From positions 1-64,000 of the forward strand of contig CAMYLZ010000010.1 of assembly GCA_947259375.1 (NCBI GenBank): 64,000 bases of DNA, written 5' to 3'. Within the stretch, counting starts at the first letter, position 1. Each line of letters opens with the position of its first letter. Shown here piece by piece: positions 1-8,321 of this stretch. This DNA is from an uncultured Parvularculaceae bacterium. GTDB lineage: Bacteria > Pseudomonadota > Alphaproteobacteria > Caulobacterales > Parvularculaceae. The notes below the pieces were generated by a model, which did not search any database, was not told the origin of the DNA, and was given only the letters and a program-made list of their open reading frames with translations. The position numbers and the translations under genes are program-made.

Positions 1-3000
1 CCGCAAGCGACGGCGCGCCGCCCGCCGAGCGGTAAAGCGCGACAGCGCCGGGCCACGGATCGGCGAAGGCGGCGAACCATGGCGCGGCGGGGTCGCCCGC
101 GCCGGCGATCAGCGGCAGGTCCATTAATTCCCATACCGGCGGCGCATAAGACGGAACGCTCACCGGCGCGGAGAACACAGAAGCGCCGACCGGCGCGTCA
201 TAGACTTCCGCCGAGACCCGCAGGGCGGAAATTTCGCGCGCGGCGCCGTCATCGATCTCGGTGATGCGATAGCGCCGCGCCGCACCGAGATCATTGATGA
301 TAATCGCATCGCCGGGCTCGACCGCCAGCGCAGAAGGCGGCAGCGAGAAAGCCAGCGTCTCGCGCATCACCGCCGCATCGGCAAGGATCGAGCGGGCGCG
401 CGCTTCGGCCGCCGCTGCGGGGATCACCGCCGCGATATCGACGCCCGCCTCGCGCGGCGCAACGGCGCCAGGATCGCGCGCCTCGGCGACGGCAGGCGCA
501 AAGTCAGCCCCCTCGTCGAAAAAACCGAGCCGGAAGGCGGCGGGCAAATCCGCCTCCTGCCCAAGGCTGAGCGTGAAAGCGCCGTTATCGCGCGCGGCGA
601 GGTCTTTTGCATCAAGCGTCATCACCGGCGCGCCGTGGCGCGGCTGGAAGCGGATGACGTCGCCCGCCTCCACCGCATCGAATTGGAAAACATCCGCTAG
701 CGGATCAATCATTTCGCGTGCCGACATCGGCCGGTCGACCACATAGCCGGTCAAGACGCCGCTGAGACGGCGCGCATCCACATCGTCAAAACCCGCCTCG
801 CCCGCCAGCGCCTGCACCAAAAGGCCCAGCGGCGCGCGCCCCAGCCGGCCGTTCAGCCAATGGCCTTTTTCCCAGTTTCCGGCATCGCCCCAAATGTCGG
901 CCCGCGCCGGAAAAGCCGGAAAGGGCCGCGCATCCCAGGCATAGAGATAGCGCCGCGACGCATCGACCATCGGCGCGTCATAGACGGCGGAGACCGGGTT
1001 GTTGACGCTGTCGGTCCAGAACTGGCTTTGCGCTTCAAGATAGCGCCGCTGAGCAAGATCGTCGCGCGCGCCGGACGAGAAAGCGGGCAGCGCGCTTTCG
1101 CTGCTTTTTGCATCGACAAAGACATTGGGTTGGTTCGCCGCCTTATCGACCGCCGGCGCGCCGGTTTCGGTAAACCAGATCGGCTTTGATTGCGGAACCC
1201 AGGCGGTCGGGCTCGGCGCTCTTATCCCGCCCGGGCGGTCATGATGCGCGTTCAGCCACCAGCTCCATAAATCCTTGTAGCGAAAGACCCAGGGCTCGCC
1301 ATAAGCGCCGTCGGCGATGGGCGTGCGGATCTGGCTGTCGCGATCGGCGACGCTGGCGTAGAACCAGTCAAAGCCCTCGCCGCCATCGATGTTGGATTTC
1401 AGGTAATCGAGATCATATTGGCTTTGCGCCCCGGCCAGCGCATCAAGATGCGCAAAGCCGTCGCGCCAGTCGGCGAGCGGCATGTAATTGTCGATGCCGA
1501 TGAAATCGATATTGCCGTCCGCCCACAGATCATCAAGATGAAAGAAAACATCGCCCGACCCGTCGCCGGGTTGATGGCCGAAATATTCCGACCAGTCGGC
1601 GGCGTAGGAGATTTTTGTCGCCGGCCCGAGAATGCTTCTGACCTCCGCCGCCAACGCGACAAGCTGCGCGACCGCCGGGTAAGCATCAGCCGCATCGCGG
1701 CTGGTGGTGATCCCGCGCAATTCAGAGCCCAGCAGGAACGCATCCACCCCGCCGGCGAGCGCGCATAGATGCGCATAATGCAAAATGAACCGGCGGAACG
1801 ACCATTCAACCGGCCCCGCATAAACGACCGCGCCATTGACGATGGAAAAATCACCGGCGCTGGCGGTTCCGAAAAACGCGGCGATATCGCCCGCCGCCGC
1901 CGCGCTCTTGTCATTCGCCCCTGTATCGATCCGGCCGCGCCAGGGATAGCCCGGCGCATCCATCAGGATGAAAGGGTGGAACATGACCTTAAGCCCGCGC
2001 GCCTTCATCGCCGCGATCGCTTCGATGATGCTTTTGTCCGCCGGCGTGCCGCCATAGGCCGGCGCGCCATTGAGAGTGGAGACGAGATGCGCGTCGGCGC
2101 GCGTCGCGCCGCCCGCTTGCCAGTCATAAGGCGCGGTTTGCTTGTCGCGATTTTCAACGCCGGGGCGTAACGCGCAATTCCCGGCGTCCAAGCTATCGCC
2201 GAACCATGCGGCGACCAGCGAGACATGTTCAAGATTGGGCGCGCTCTCGGCGAGTGCATCGAGTGAGGCGGTAAAATCGCTCACCCCTTGCGAAACATGC
2301 CTGTTTTCGCTCGCCGTCACCCCTTCATCAATCAGCCGGTTGACGCCGCTGGTCCCGTAAACGAATTCGCCCGAGCCGGGGATCATGGTGACGGCGGTGA
2401 GGGTGTTTTCAAGCGCACCCGGATCGGTTTTTTTAAGGCTCTTTTCAATCTCGAAGGAAAATTGCGGAATGCGATTGCCGAAATCCTTCAGAGGCAGATC
2501 CTCGAACACAATGTAAGCAAGACCGCGAAAGGCGGGCGCCGCGCCGGCGCCTTCGCTCGCCTCGATCAGCGCATCGGGCGATTGCGTCTCGCCGCCGCGA
2601 TAGATGCGGGCGTTGTGCTTCGACATATCGAATGGCTTGCCGTCCGCCCAGACCCGCCCCACCCGGTCGATCTGGCCTTCGCAAAGCCCGATGGCGATGG
2701 AGATCGAATATAAATACTCCGTATAGGTCGTCTGCGCGGCCGGTCGCGCACCCTTGCCGCCAGAGGACCGGGTCGTATCGGCGGATTGTTCCTTGAAATT
2801 CGCCGCCCAGATGAGCTGCCCGGCGATGCGCGCACGGCCGAACACCCGCAAGACCGGCGCGCCCTCCTGGCTCGCCTGCACCTGGAAGCCGTCAAGGCGC
2901 GGGCCCTCGACCCGGCGCTTGCGCGGCCCGAAGATCAGCCGGTCCGCATAGCCGGCCGCATAAGAGGCGGCGGTCGTCGCCGCCGTGCGGATGAGGAACT

Positions 3001-3067
3001 GGCCGAGCCCGGCCTTCGATGCGGCGGCGCCCGCGCCTTGCGCGGCGGTGAGAAGCAGTTGCGCCAT
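1..3067 (-). CDS. orfg15: GTA tail tip/host-specificity protein (ORFG15-like), partial at left edge
   Basis: This is the large baseplate/tail-fibre protein of the gene transfer agent, expected to recognise and probe the recipient cell surface. The frame stays open for about 1022 codons and leaves the window, so the C-terminus is missing. The N-terminal ~250 residues begin MAQLLLTAAQ and resemble the family's base domain. Residues ~280-640 look like the GTA TIM-barrel (glycoside-hydrolase-like) domain, ending in a WFTETGAP motif. Residues ~690-850 resemble the Phage-tail_3 region. The ATG overlaps the TAA of the preceding NlpC/P60 gene by one base (TAATG), which shows translational coupling. 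Domain names rest on family memory and gene order. Any catalytic activity of the barrel is unproven. Confidence 0.9.
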   Translation of the reverse strand, partial: MAQLLLTAAQGAGAAASKAGLGQFLIRTAATTAASYAAGYADRLIFGPRKRRVEGPRLDGFQVQASQEGAPVLRVFGRARIAGQLIWAANFKEQSADTTRSSGGKGARPAAQTTYTEYLYSISIAIGLCEGQIDRVGRVWADGKPFDMSKHNARIYRGGETQSPDALIEASEGAGAAPAFRGLAYIVFEDLPLKDFGNRIPQFSFEIEKSLKKTDPGALENTLTAVTMIPGSGEFVYGTSGVNRLIDEGVTASENRHVSQGVSDFTASLDALAESAPNLEHVSLVAAWFGDSLDAGNCALRPGVENRDKQTAPYDWQAGGATRADAHLVSTLNGAPAYGGTPADKSIIEAIAAMKARGLKVMFHPFILMDAPGYPWRGRIDTGANDKSAAAAGDIAAFFGTASAGDFSIVNGAVVYAGPVEWSFRRFILHYAHLCALAGGVDAFLLGSELRGITTSRDAADAYPAVAQLVALAAEVRSILGPATKISYAADWSEYFGHQPGDGSGDVFFHLDDLWADGNIDFIGIDNYMPLADWRDGFAHLDALAGAQSQYDLDYLKSNIDGGEGFDWFYASVADRDSQIRTPIADGAYGEPWVFRYKDLWSWWLNAHHDRPGGIRAPSPTAWVPQSKPIWFTETGAPAVDKAANQPNVFVDAKSSESALPAFSSGARDDLAQRRYLEAQSQFWTDSVNNPVSAVYDAPMVDASRRYLYAWDARPFPAFPARADIWGDAGNWEKGHWLNGRLGRAPLGLLVQALAGEAGFDDVDARRLSGVLTGYVVDRPMSAREMIDPLADVFQFDAVEAGDVIRFQPRHGAPVMTLDAKDLAARDNGAFTLSLGQEADLPAAFRLGFFDEGADFAPAVAEARDPGAVAPREAGVDIAAVIPAAAAEARARSILADAAVMRETLAFSLPPSALAVEPGDAIIINDLGAARRYRITEIDDGAAREISALRVSAEVYDAPVGASVFSAPVSVPSYAPPVWELMDLPLIAGAGDPAAPWFAAFADPWPGAVALYRSAGGAPSLA

Positions 3068-3540
3068 TATTCCGCTCCCGGAAACATGAAAACCCCGGCG
3101 ATGCGCGCCCGCCACCAGCGATTGAGCCAGCTTTCAACCACCGCGCGGCCCGCATAGGCGTGGATGAACCGATCGGGCGCGCTGACGATCCCGCAATGTT
3201 TCGCCGGGCCGGCCGGATCGACGCGAAAAATCAAAACGTCGCCCGGCGTAAAGGACAGGTCCGCCCGCTCGGCCATGTTGCGGCGCGCGGCGGCGAGCAG
3301 CGCATCCTCGCCTGCGCCGGCGCGCCAATGGCGCTCATTCCAGTCGGGCGTGTAAGGCGGCGGCAATTCGGGCTCGCCCCCGTAAAGCGCGCGCCACACG
3401 CCGCGAACAAGGCCGAGGCAGTCGCAGCCCGCGCCCTTGGCGCTCGCCTGATGCAAGTATGGCGTGCCGATCCAGTCGCGCGCGGCGTCGAGCACCGCAA
3501 GACGCGAGACGGTGGAGGCGAATGAAGGGATGGCGGTCAT
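3067..3540 (-). CDS. orfg14: GTA NlpC/P60 peptidase (ORFG14-like)
   Basis: A 157-aa cysteine peptidase expected to open recipient peptidoglycan at the tail tip. The catalytic cysteine sits in GCDCLGLVRG, the histidine in AKHCGIV, and a further conserved histidine in FIHAYAG. That is the NlpC/P60 arrangement. A longer reading frame exists upstream, but the ATG at 3540 has a GGAG eight bases ahead and matches the family start (MTAIPSFA). Its position, just before the ORFG15 gene and after the DUF2163 gene, is the standard GTA tail order. Confidence 0.92.
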   Translation of the reverse strand: MTAIPSFASTVSRLAVLDAARDWIGTPYLHQASAKGAGCDCLGLVRGVWRALYGGEPELPPPYTPDWNERHWRAGAGEDALLAAARRNMAERADLSFTPGDVLIFRVDPAGPAKHCGIVSAPDRFIHAYAGRAVVESWLNRWWRARIAGVFMFPGAE

Positions 3541-3559
3541 GCATGGTGCTCCATATTTG

Positions 3560-4438
3560 TCATCTGCGTTTCCCCCCGTCGTTCTTGTCGCCCTTGAGCG
3601 GATAGGAGATCGCGAAATCATTGCCCGGCATCAGCGGAAAACCGCGATGATTGACGGCGTTTGAAAATTTCTCGCGGCAGGTGGAAAAGCGCTTGTCGCA
3701 ACCCGCCGTCGCGGTGAATTGATCGCCGATCGCGATGGCCGCACCCGCCGGCAGCCACAGCGTCACCGAGCCGTTTGCGCTTTGCGTTTTGATATGGGCG
3801 GCGAGCCCCGCATTGGCGCCGGTTTGCCAGCGCAATAGTCCGTGAACGAACCAGCCATCGTCAAATGCGCCGAACCCATCCGCGATGAAGCTTTGCGCAT
3901 CGCGCAAGCCCGTCACCGCGCCGGTGGTCTTGAAAGCCGGGTCGTCAAGATCGACCCCGCATTTCGCGGAGCCGAGATTAACATCGCACAGGCGCTGATA
4001 GACCCGGCCCACCGGCTGGTCGAGCGCGTGGGAAAGCCCCCTCAGCTCCGCCCGGAAGGCGCCGCCGTCGCGCGTCACCTCGCCGATCACCGCTTTTTTG
4101 AGCAACACCCGCGCCGCCGGCGCGGCCCAATTGACGCGGAAAATCTCGACGCTCGCGCCGTCATAGCGCCCGGCGGCGAGGTCATCGGCCGACAAGGCGG
4201 CGGCGGAAAGCGCGCCCTCGATATCGGCATTGTCGACCGCGAGATCGGCAGAGGATGACAGCGCCGAGCCGGTCGCGCCGCTATCGGGCGAAAAACTGGT
4301 TCCGTCAAAGACAAGCGCGCGGTCATGATCGGTAAAGCCGATCACCGCGCCGTCGCGCCGCGTGATGCGCCAGCACGTCGCAAGGGTCGTCGCGCCAGAG
4401 GCGAGATGGGCGGCAAGGTCCGGGTCAAGCGCGCGCAT
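3560..4438 (-). CDS. orfg13: GTA DUF2163 / BR0599-like baseplate protein (ORFG13-like)
   Basis: A 292-aa tail/baseplate component. The N-terminal two thirds match DUF2163 (start MRALDPDLAAHL). The C-terminus carries the BR0599-type motif CDKRFSTCREKFSN followed by HRGFPLMPGND, where the two cysteines are typical. In R. capsulatus GTA this protein forms part of the hub below the distal tail protein. Its ATG overlaps the TGA of the ORFG12 gene (TGATG), so the two are translationally coupled. Confidence 0.92.
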   Translation of the reverse strand: MRALDPDLAAHLASGATTLATCWRITRRDGAVIGFTDHDRALVFDGTSFSPDSGATGSALSSSADLAVDNADIEGALSAAALSADDLAAGRYDGASVEIFRVNWAAPAARVLLKKAVIGEVTRDGGAFRAELRGLSHALDQPVGRVYQRLCDVNLGSAKCGVDLDDPAFKTTGAVTGLRDAQSFIADGFGAFDDGWFVHGLLRWQTGANAGLAAHIKTQSANGSVTLWLPAGAAIAIGDQFTATAGCDKRFSTCREKFSNAVNHRGFPLMPGNDFAISYPLKGDKNDGGKRR

Positions 4439-5070
4439 CAGACCAGCACCTCGATCAGCGGGATCGACGGAATGTCGCCGGCCTCGAAGGCGGCGAGATT
4501 GACGCGCAATTCATCCGTATCGAAACGGACAGGCGTGTGGAATTCAAACCCGGCGGCGACGCCAAGCCCCGGCGCCGGCGCGCTTGTGAACGTCACCGCG
4601 CCAGTGGTCTCATCGACGGTGAAATCAACGCCCTCGACACGCTCCGCGCCGTCCACCGCCACCCGCACGGTCCCCGCCACAGGCTTTTTGATCGCCCGCG
4701 CATAGGAGACGCCGCCCGAGGCGTAGCGTTTGACGAGCGGAAAGACGGTCTGGCTCCCGTCGCCGGTTCCGAGCAACTGGTCATCCCGCGCGGGCGCTTG
4801 CGCCAACCGGCAGCTTTTGAAATCGAACGGGTCGCGAAAGCGGAAGCCGTGAAGCCGGCCATGGCGGGCCTCGAAAAATGCAATCACGTCTTCAATATCG
4901 GCGACGGATTTGACGCCGTAACCGGCATTGAAAACCCGGCGCGATCCGGCCCAGGGGCTATTGCGCTCTTCATGGCCGGAAGCGAGCGCGACAATATCGG
5001 TCTTGCGCATCGGCCCGCCTTCGGAATTCAGCGCGATGTCGATGGGAAACAACACTTCGTGGAAGGACAT
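4438..5070 (-). CDS. orfg12: GTA DUF2460 distal tail protein (ORFG12-like)
   Basis: A 210-aa protein of the DUF2460 / TIGR02217 type, a distal tail component linking tail tube and baseplate. Family signatures visible are FHEVLFPIDIA at the N-terminus, FNAGYGVKS, FFEARHGRLHGFRFRDPFDF near residue 75, and a C-terminal DTDELRVNL. In-frame ATGs also exist at 5133 and 5094. The start at 5070 (MSFHEVLF) was chosen by family length, although its ribosome site is weak. It follows the tape-measure gene after an unusually long spacer filled by a palindromic repeat. Confidence 0.9.
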   Translation of the reverse strand: MSFHEVLFPIDIALNSEGGPMRKTDIVALASGHEERNSPWAGSRRVFNAGYGVKSVADIEDVIAFFEARHGRLHGFRFRDPFDFKSCRLAQAPARDDQLLGTGDGSQTVFPLVKRYASGGVSYARAIKKPVAGTVRVAVDGAERVEGVDFTVDETTGAVTFTSAPAPGLGVAAGFEFHTPVRFDTDELRVNLAAFEAGDIPSIPLIEVLV

Positions 5071-5160
5071 GGGTAAGAACTCACTGTATTTCATGCTGGG
5101 CGTCCTGCCTCTTCTTTGTGAAGAGGCGAGCACATATGCAGCACTCGAACTGAAATCGGG

Positions 5161-5300
5161 CGCAAATCCCTTCTCCCCCTTGGGGGAGAAGGTGGCCCGA
5201 ACGGGCCGGATGAGGGGGTTCTTCTTTTCGAATGCATCGCGGCTTTGCGTCCCCTCACCCCAACCCCTCTCCCCCCAAATTGGGGGAGAGGGGCTGATGC
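5161..5300. repeat. Composite palindromic (REP-like) element in GTA spacer
   Basis: The spacer between the tape-measure and DUF2460 genes holds nested inverted repeats. TTCTCCCCC-TT-GGGGGAGAA lies at 5171-5190, GGCCCG-AA-CGGGCC at about 5194-5207, and a larger stem CCCCTCTCCCCC / GGGGGAGAGGGG at about 5265-5294. GATGAGGGGG and CCCCTCACCCC lie between the outer stems and pair with each other. This layout is typical of dispersed intergenic palindromes in alphaproteobacteria. On the operon transcript it would fold into strong hairpins and could attenuate or protect the message. Confidence 0.75.
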
Positions 5301-5316
5301 GCTTGCAGAAAAGTCA

Positions 5317-5850
5317 TCACAAATTTCTTTGCCCCCGCCCCACCGCTCTTGCGAGCGCTGCGGCGAGTTGCGTTTCCGATCGGTGAAAACTCGCGGCGTC
5401 AGTAACCCCGGGCAGGGTGATGTTGACGGTCATTCCCGATGCGTTCAGGGGGCGGATGGTTCCGGCCTGCGGCGGCGCGAAGAGTTCCGGCCCGCGCTCG
5501 CCCACCAAGAACGCCTGTCCCGGCGCGACGACGCCGCCATTCGCCCGCCCGCCGCCGAATGCGCCGGAAAGCGCGTTGGAGACAAGGTTGAACACCGGCC
5601 GGCGCACCAAGCTGTCGAGCGCAAAGCGGCGCAAATCGCGGGCGAGCGCATTGGCGAGTTTTTTCAAGCTGAGCTCGCCGCGTTCGGCGGCGCGGGCGAG
5701 GTTCGACTGGATCGAATGGGCGGCGACCGCAAACGCGTCCTCAATCAGCGCGGCGGCGGGCGCGATGCGCTCGCGGGCGATGCGCTCAATCTCCTGGCTT
5801 GCTTCGTCAACGCCGCTGGTATCGACGCTGACGGTCAGTTTTTCCGGCAT
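5317..5850 (-). CDS. orfg11: GTA tail tape-measure protein (ORFG11-like)
   Basis: A 177-aa tape-measure protein, short as in GTAs, which sets tail length and probably threads DNA. The N-terminal half is helical (ASQEIERIARERIAPAA). The C-terminal part has the lambda-family signature GGVVAPGQAFLVGERGPELF. It begins one base after the stop of the small ORFG10.1 gene. The short length fits the short flexible GTA tail. An amphipathic helical segment covers residues 15-90. Confidence 0.88.
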   Translation of the reverse strand: MPEKLTVSVDTSGVDEASQEIERIARERIAPAAALIEDAFAVAAHSIQSNLARAAERGELSLKKLANALARDLRRFALDSLVRRPVFNLVSNALSGAFGGGRANGGVVAPGQAFLVGERGPELFAPPQAGTIRPLNASGMTVNITLPGVTDAASFHRSETQLAAALARAVGRGQRNL

Positions 5851-5851
5851 T

Positions 5852-6010
5852 TCATTGCTCCTTATACTGTTTGATCAACGCATCGAGATCGGCGCGGCCC
5901 ATCACGCCTCGGGGCGCCAGCGCGAGAACAAGCGCCCGCCATTCGGCGACCGAAAGCGCCCAGAAATCCGCCGGCGCCAGCCCCAGCCGCGCCACCGCAA
6001 AAACGAACAT
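5852..6010 (-). CDS. GTA tail assembly chaperone, small (ORFG10.1-like)
   Basis: A 52-aa reading frame starting MFVFAVARLG and ending IKQYKEQ, with the core LAPADFWALSVAEWRAL. That FW-L-T/S-xxEW pattern is the one seen in the small phage tail-assembly chaperones between ORFG10 and ORFG11. It lies 14 bases after the ORFG10 stop, and its stop TGA sits one base before the tape-measure ATG. In-frame sequence extends a further 15 codons upstream (…GGGLAAWRA) to a TGA, without any ATG, GTG or TTG. Either the short form is made or an unusual start is used. The gene order makes the call secure despite the length. Confidence 0.8.
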   Translation of the reverse strand: MFVFAVARLGLAPADFWALSVAEWRALVLALAPRGVMGRADLDALIKQYKEQ

Positions 6011-6024
6011 CGCGCGCCATGCCG

Positions 6025-6381
6025 CTAGCCCTCCCCCGATGCGGACTTTCCCGGCGCGTCATTGTCCCCTGCTTTATTAACGTCGGCCTCTTCCTCTCCG
6101 AGCGCGGCGAAGGCTTGGGCGATGGCGCGCGCCGCCGCGCCAAGGTCAATATCGCTCGCCTTCAAGGCTTCAAGCCCGAGCCGCGCGCCGCCGCCGGCGA
6201 GCAAGGCGTTGAGGATGAGGATAATGTCCGACGCGCGCGGGGTTTTGAGCCGCGCGGCCAGCGCCTTGATATCGCCGCCGCCCAACGCCTCTTCGATTTC
6301 CGCAAGCGCGCCGAGCGTGAGGCGCAAGAGCCGCTCCTCGCCATTGATCCGTAGACAAACGTCACCGCGCGGATGGGTCAT
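6025..6381 (-). CDS. orfg10: GTA tail assembly chaperone / GTA-specific protein (ORFG10-like)
   Basis: A 118-aa protein of the Phage_TAC_11-like family (DVCLRINGEERLLRLTLGAL … LEEALGGGDI), presumed chaperone for tape-measure and tail assembly. The ATG at 6381 has GGAGAGG nine bases upstream. An in-frame extension to 6447 would translate part of a dispersed palindrome (DPRFRGGE), a well-known artefact, so it is rejected. The C-terminal 20 residues are acidic and poorly conserved. Confidence 0.88.
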   Translation of the reverse strand: MTHPRGDVCLRINGEERLLRLTLGALAEIEEALGGGDIKALAARLKTPRASDIILILNALLAGGGARLGLEALKASDIDLGAAARAIAQAFAALGEEEADVNKAGDNDAPGKSASGEG

Positions 6382-6412
6382 GACGGCCTCTCCGCGATAT
6401 AGGCGCCGATCC

Positions 6413-6500
6413 GCCCTCCGCTCACCGCCGCGAAAGCGAGGATCCACGCGACATGGAACTGCGCATCTCTTCTGGATTCCCGCCTACGCGGGAATGAGTG
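6413..6500. repeat. Palindromic intergenic repeat between ORFG9 and ORFG10 genes
   Basis: The spacer contains ATTCCCGC-CTAC-GCGGGAAT (6476-6495, perfect 8-bp stem). A degraded partner lies upstream around 6425-6455 (CGCGAAAGCGAGGATCCACG). Together they resemble the widespread CTGGATTCCCGCNNNNGCGGGAATGA dispersed repeat. A hairpin would form on either strand. Confidence 0.7.
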
Positions 6501-6529
6501 GGGAACTTGACGGCTATCAACTTCCACCA

Positions 6530-6952
6530 TCACGCGGCCTCCGCCGTAAAGACAAGCGCGCCAGCGGATTCAAGCCCGAGGCTCATCGCCGCCTCGCGGT
6601 CATGCTCGCCTGCATAATCGAGATTGGCGACGAGAAACGCGCCTTCGATGGTTCCGAAACCGGGAACGATCACCCGCCAGTTGCGCGCCTCGCCGGCGAA
6701 GAAAACCGCCCGCACGGTCTGCGCCTCCGCATCGTTCAAAAAAACGCCCGCCCCGGCGATCGACGCCTGGCGCACCCCGGCCCCGGCCAGCAATTCGCGC
6801 CAGCCGCCCGCCGATTGCGAGTGGGTGATGTCGACGGTCTGCGTATTGAGCGACAGGGTTTTCGTGCGCAGCCCGCCGATAATGGCGAAGCTTTCCGGCG
6901 CGCCGCCATCGCCGATTTCCAACAACAGGTCTTTGCCTTTTTGTGCCGGCAT
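6530..6952 (-). CDS. orfg9: GTA major tail protein (ORFG9-like, TP901-1 family)
   Basis: A 140-aa tail-tube subunit. It starts MPAQKGKDLLLEIGDGG and contains the family signature KTLSLNTQTVDITHSQSAGGWRELL, common to GTA and TP901-1-type tube proteins. It lies 11 bases after the DUF3168 gene. Length equals the family norm and nothing appears broken. Confidence 0.93.
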   Translation of the reverse strand: MPAQKGKDLLLEIGDGGAPESFAIIGGLRTKTLSLNTQTVDITHSQSAGGWRELLAGAGVRQASIAGAGVFLNDAEAQTVRAVFFAGEARNWRVIVPGFGTIEGAFLVANLDYAGEHDREAAMSLGLESAGALVFTAEAA

Positions 6953-6963
6953 TTTGTTGCTCC

Positions 6964-7368
6964 TTAATTGGGTTGCGTCACCGCGCGAAAGCGCGCGACG
7001 CCCTGATAGGTTTCACCGTCCTGGCGGCGGAACGCGTCGCCAAAAACGAAACGGATATTGACAAGCTGATGGCCCGCAAGCGTCAGCGCCGCGTCATGCA
7101 GCGCGTCATAGACCGCGCCGATAATGCGCTTGACCTCGCGCCGCCCGGCATAGCGGGAAAAGACATGCAGCCTGATATCGTGCTCAAGCCCGCCCTCGAC
7201 GCCTTTCCAATCGGCGGCGCGCGCCTCGCCAAGGGTAAGGTAGGGAAACGCCGCATCCGGCGGCGGGTCGTCATAAATGCGCGGCGGGTCGCCGATTTCG
7301 GCTTGCAGCGCCGCGTCCTGCGCCAGCGCCTGATAGACGGCTTTTTGCAATTCCCATTGGGCGCTCAT
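6964..7368 (-). CDS. orfg8: GTA DUF3168 tail-terminator-like protein (ORFG8-like)
   Basis: A 134-aa DUF3168 protein (start SAQWELQKAVYQAL, then PYLTLGEARAADW and a central LHVFSRYAGRREV). It is the GTA tail terminator/completion component at the head-tail junction. The ATG overlaps the end of the ORFG7 gene by four bases. Start and length match the family. Confidence 0.9.
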   Translation of the reverse strand: MSAQWELQKAVYQALAQDAALQAEIGDPPRIYDDPPPDAAFPYLTLGEARAADWKGVEGGLEHDIRLHVFSRYAGRREVKRIIGAVYDALHDAALTLAGHQLVNIRFVFGDAFRRQDGETYQGVARFRAVTQPN

Positions 7369-7682
7369 TCCCGCACCTCCTCGCAGACCAGCGTCAGGCG
7401 CGCCTCCCGCCCGTCCTCGCTCTCTATACTGACGACTTCGAAGATTCCGCCGTCAAACCGCAAGCGCCAGCCCAGCAGAATATCGGAGCGGAAGCGGATT
7501 GTGGCGGCGATGCGTTTCAACCGCGCCTCGCGGTCGCCGGAAAGGTCGCGCACCGATGTCAGGCGCTGCACCTCGGCCCAGATATCCGGCCCCGGCAGCC
7601 AGTCGACGCTGGCGCCGCCCGCCTCGTCGGCGGCGCGCGCCGGGCTGAGCAGTTCGATCCTGTGACGAAGGGCGCCGATCAT
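7365..7682 (-). CDS. orfg7: GTA head-tail adaptor (ORFG7-like)
   Basis: A 105-aa phage head-tail adaptor of the HTA/SPP1 gp16-like type. It opens MIGALRHRIELLSPARA and has the typical WAEVQRLTSVRDLSGDREA and DGGIFEVVSIE segments. It seals the portal/connector ring. Its ends overlap both neighbours by four bases (ATGA junctions), so ORFG6, G7 and G8 are translationally coupled. Confidence 0.92.
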   Translation of the reverse strand: MIGALRHRIELLSPARAADEAGGASVDWLPGPDIWAEVQRLTSVRDLSGDREARLKRIAATIRFRSDILLGWRLRFDGGIFEVVSIESEDGREARLTLVCEEVRE

Positions 7683-8239
7683 AACCGCATCTCCCGAAAG
7701 GGCGCGATCAGCGCGTCGACGCTGGCCGGCACGGCGTAAAACCGGCGCTCGGCGGCGGCGATGCGGGTCTCATAAAAATGCGCGGCGAGAATTTTCACCG
7801 CCTGTTTCAGCGGCGCCGGCACGGCGCCCGCATCCGCATGACCGGCGGTAAAGTCGATCCGCACGCCGTCCAATTCAGATGCAGGACGTGGCCAGGGCCC
7901 CGCGCGGCGCAACCGGCCGGGCGCGCCGGATGCAAACTCGTAAAGCTTTGGTTCGACGCTTTGCTGCATGCCGTCCGCATTGCTCACCGTCACCGCATCA
8001 AGCGAAATGACCGGCGCGACCGGCAGCAACAAGGTTTCGTCAGGCGGCGCATCAAGCGTCAGGCGCCAGCTCTGCGCCATCAACGCCAGGCGCCCGCGCG
8101 CTTCGAGCGCGCGCACCGCCGCCGCCAGCGCCGCGGCGATCAGCGCGTCTTCATCCGCATGGGTTACGCGCAGATGCGTTTTCAACGCGTCAAGCGTCAC
8201 CGGCTCAGCCGCCGGCGGGGAAAGAAGAGTGAGGGACAT
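7679..8239 (-). CDS. orfg6: GTA head-tail connector (ORFG6-like)
   Basis: A 186-aa connector of the Phage_connect_1 / gp6 type. It has the N-terminal LDALKTHLRVTHADEDALIAAALAAAV signature and a C-terminal VKILAAHFYETR helix. It sits under the portal and bridges to the adaptor. The 80-base spacer to the capsid gene contains a short palindrome. Confidence 0.92.
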   Translation of the reverse strand: MSLTLLSPPAAEPVTLDALKTHLRVTHADEDALIAAALAAAVRALEARGRLALMAQSWRLTLDAPPDETLLLPVAPVISLDAVTVSNADGMQQSVEPKLYEFASGAPGRLRRAGPWPRPASELDGVRIDFTAGHADAGAVPAPLKQAVKILAAHFYETRIAAAERRFYAVPASVDALIAPFREMRL

Positions 8240-8277
8240 TTTCCGTTTCTCTCATTTGATTTCGAGCGAGAGCCGCC

Positions 8278-8304
8278 GCCCCCTCTCCCCGAAGGAGGAG
8301 GGGG
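8278..8304. repeat. Short C/G palindrome between capsid and connector genes
   Basis: CCCCCTCTCC is followed five bases later by GGAGGAGGGGG, giving a GC-rich stem. It is related in sequence to the CCCCTCTCCCCC/GGGGGAGAGGGG stem at 5265-5294. It could be a partial copy of the same dispersed element. It is close to the capsid stop and could modulate transcript level after the abundant capsid gene. Confidence 0.6.
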
Positions 8305-8321
8305 TGACGGGGCGCCTGAAA

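Noticed and set aside
6382-6447. N-terminal extension of ORFG10-like protein (DPRFRGGE)
   Set aside because: Translation of a dispersed palindromic repeat, a common annotation artefact.
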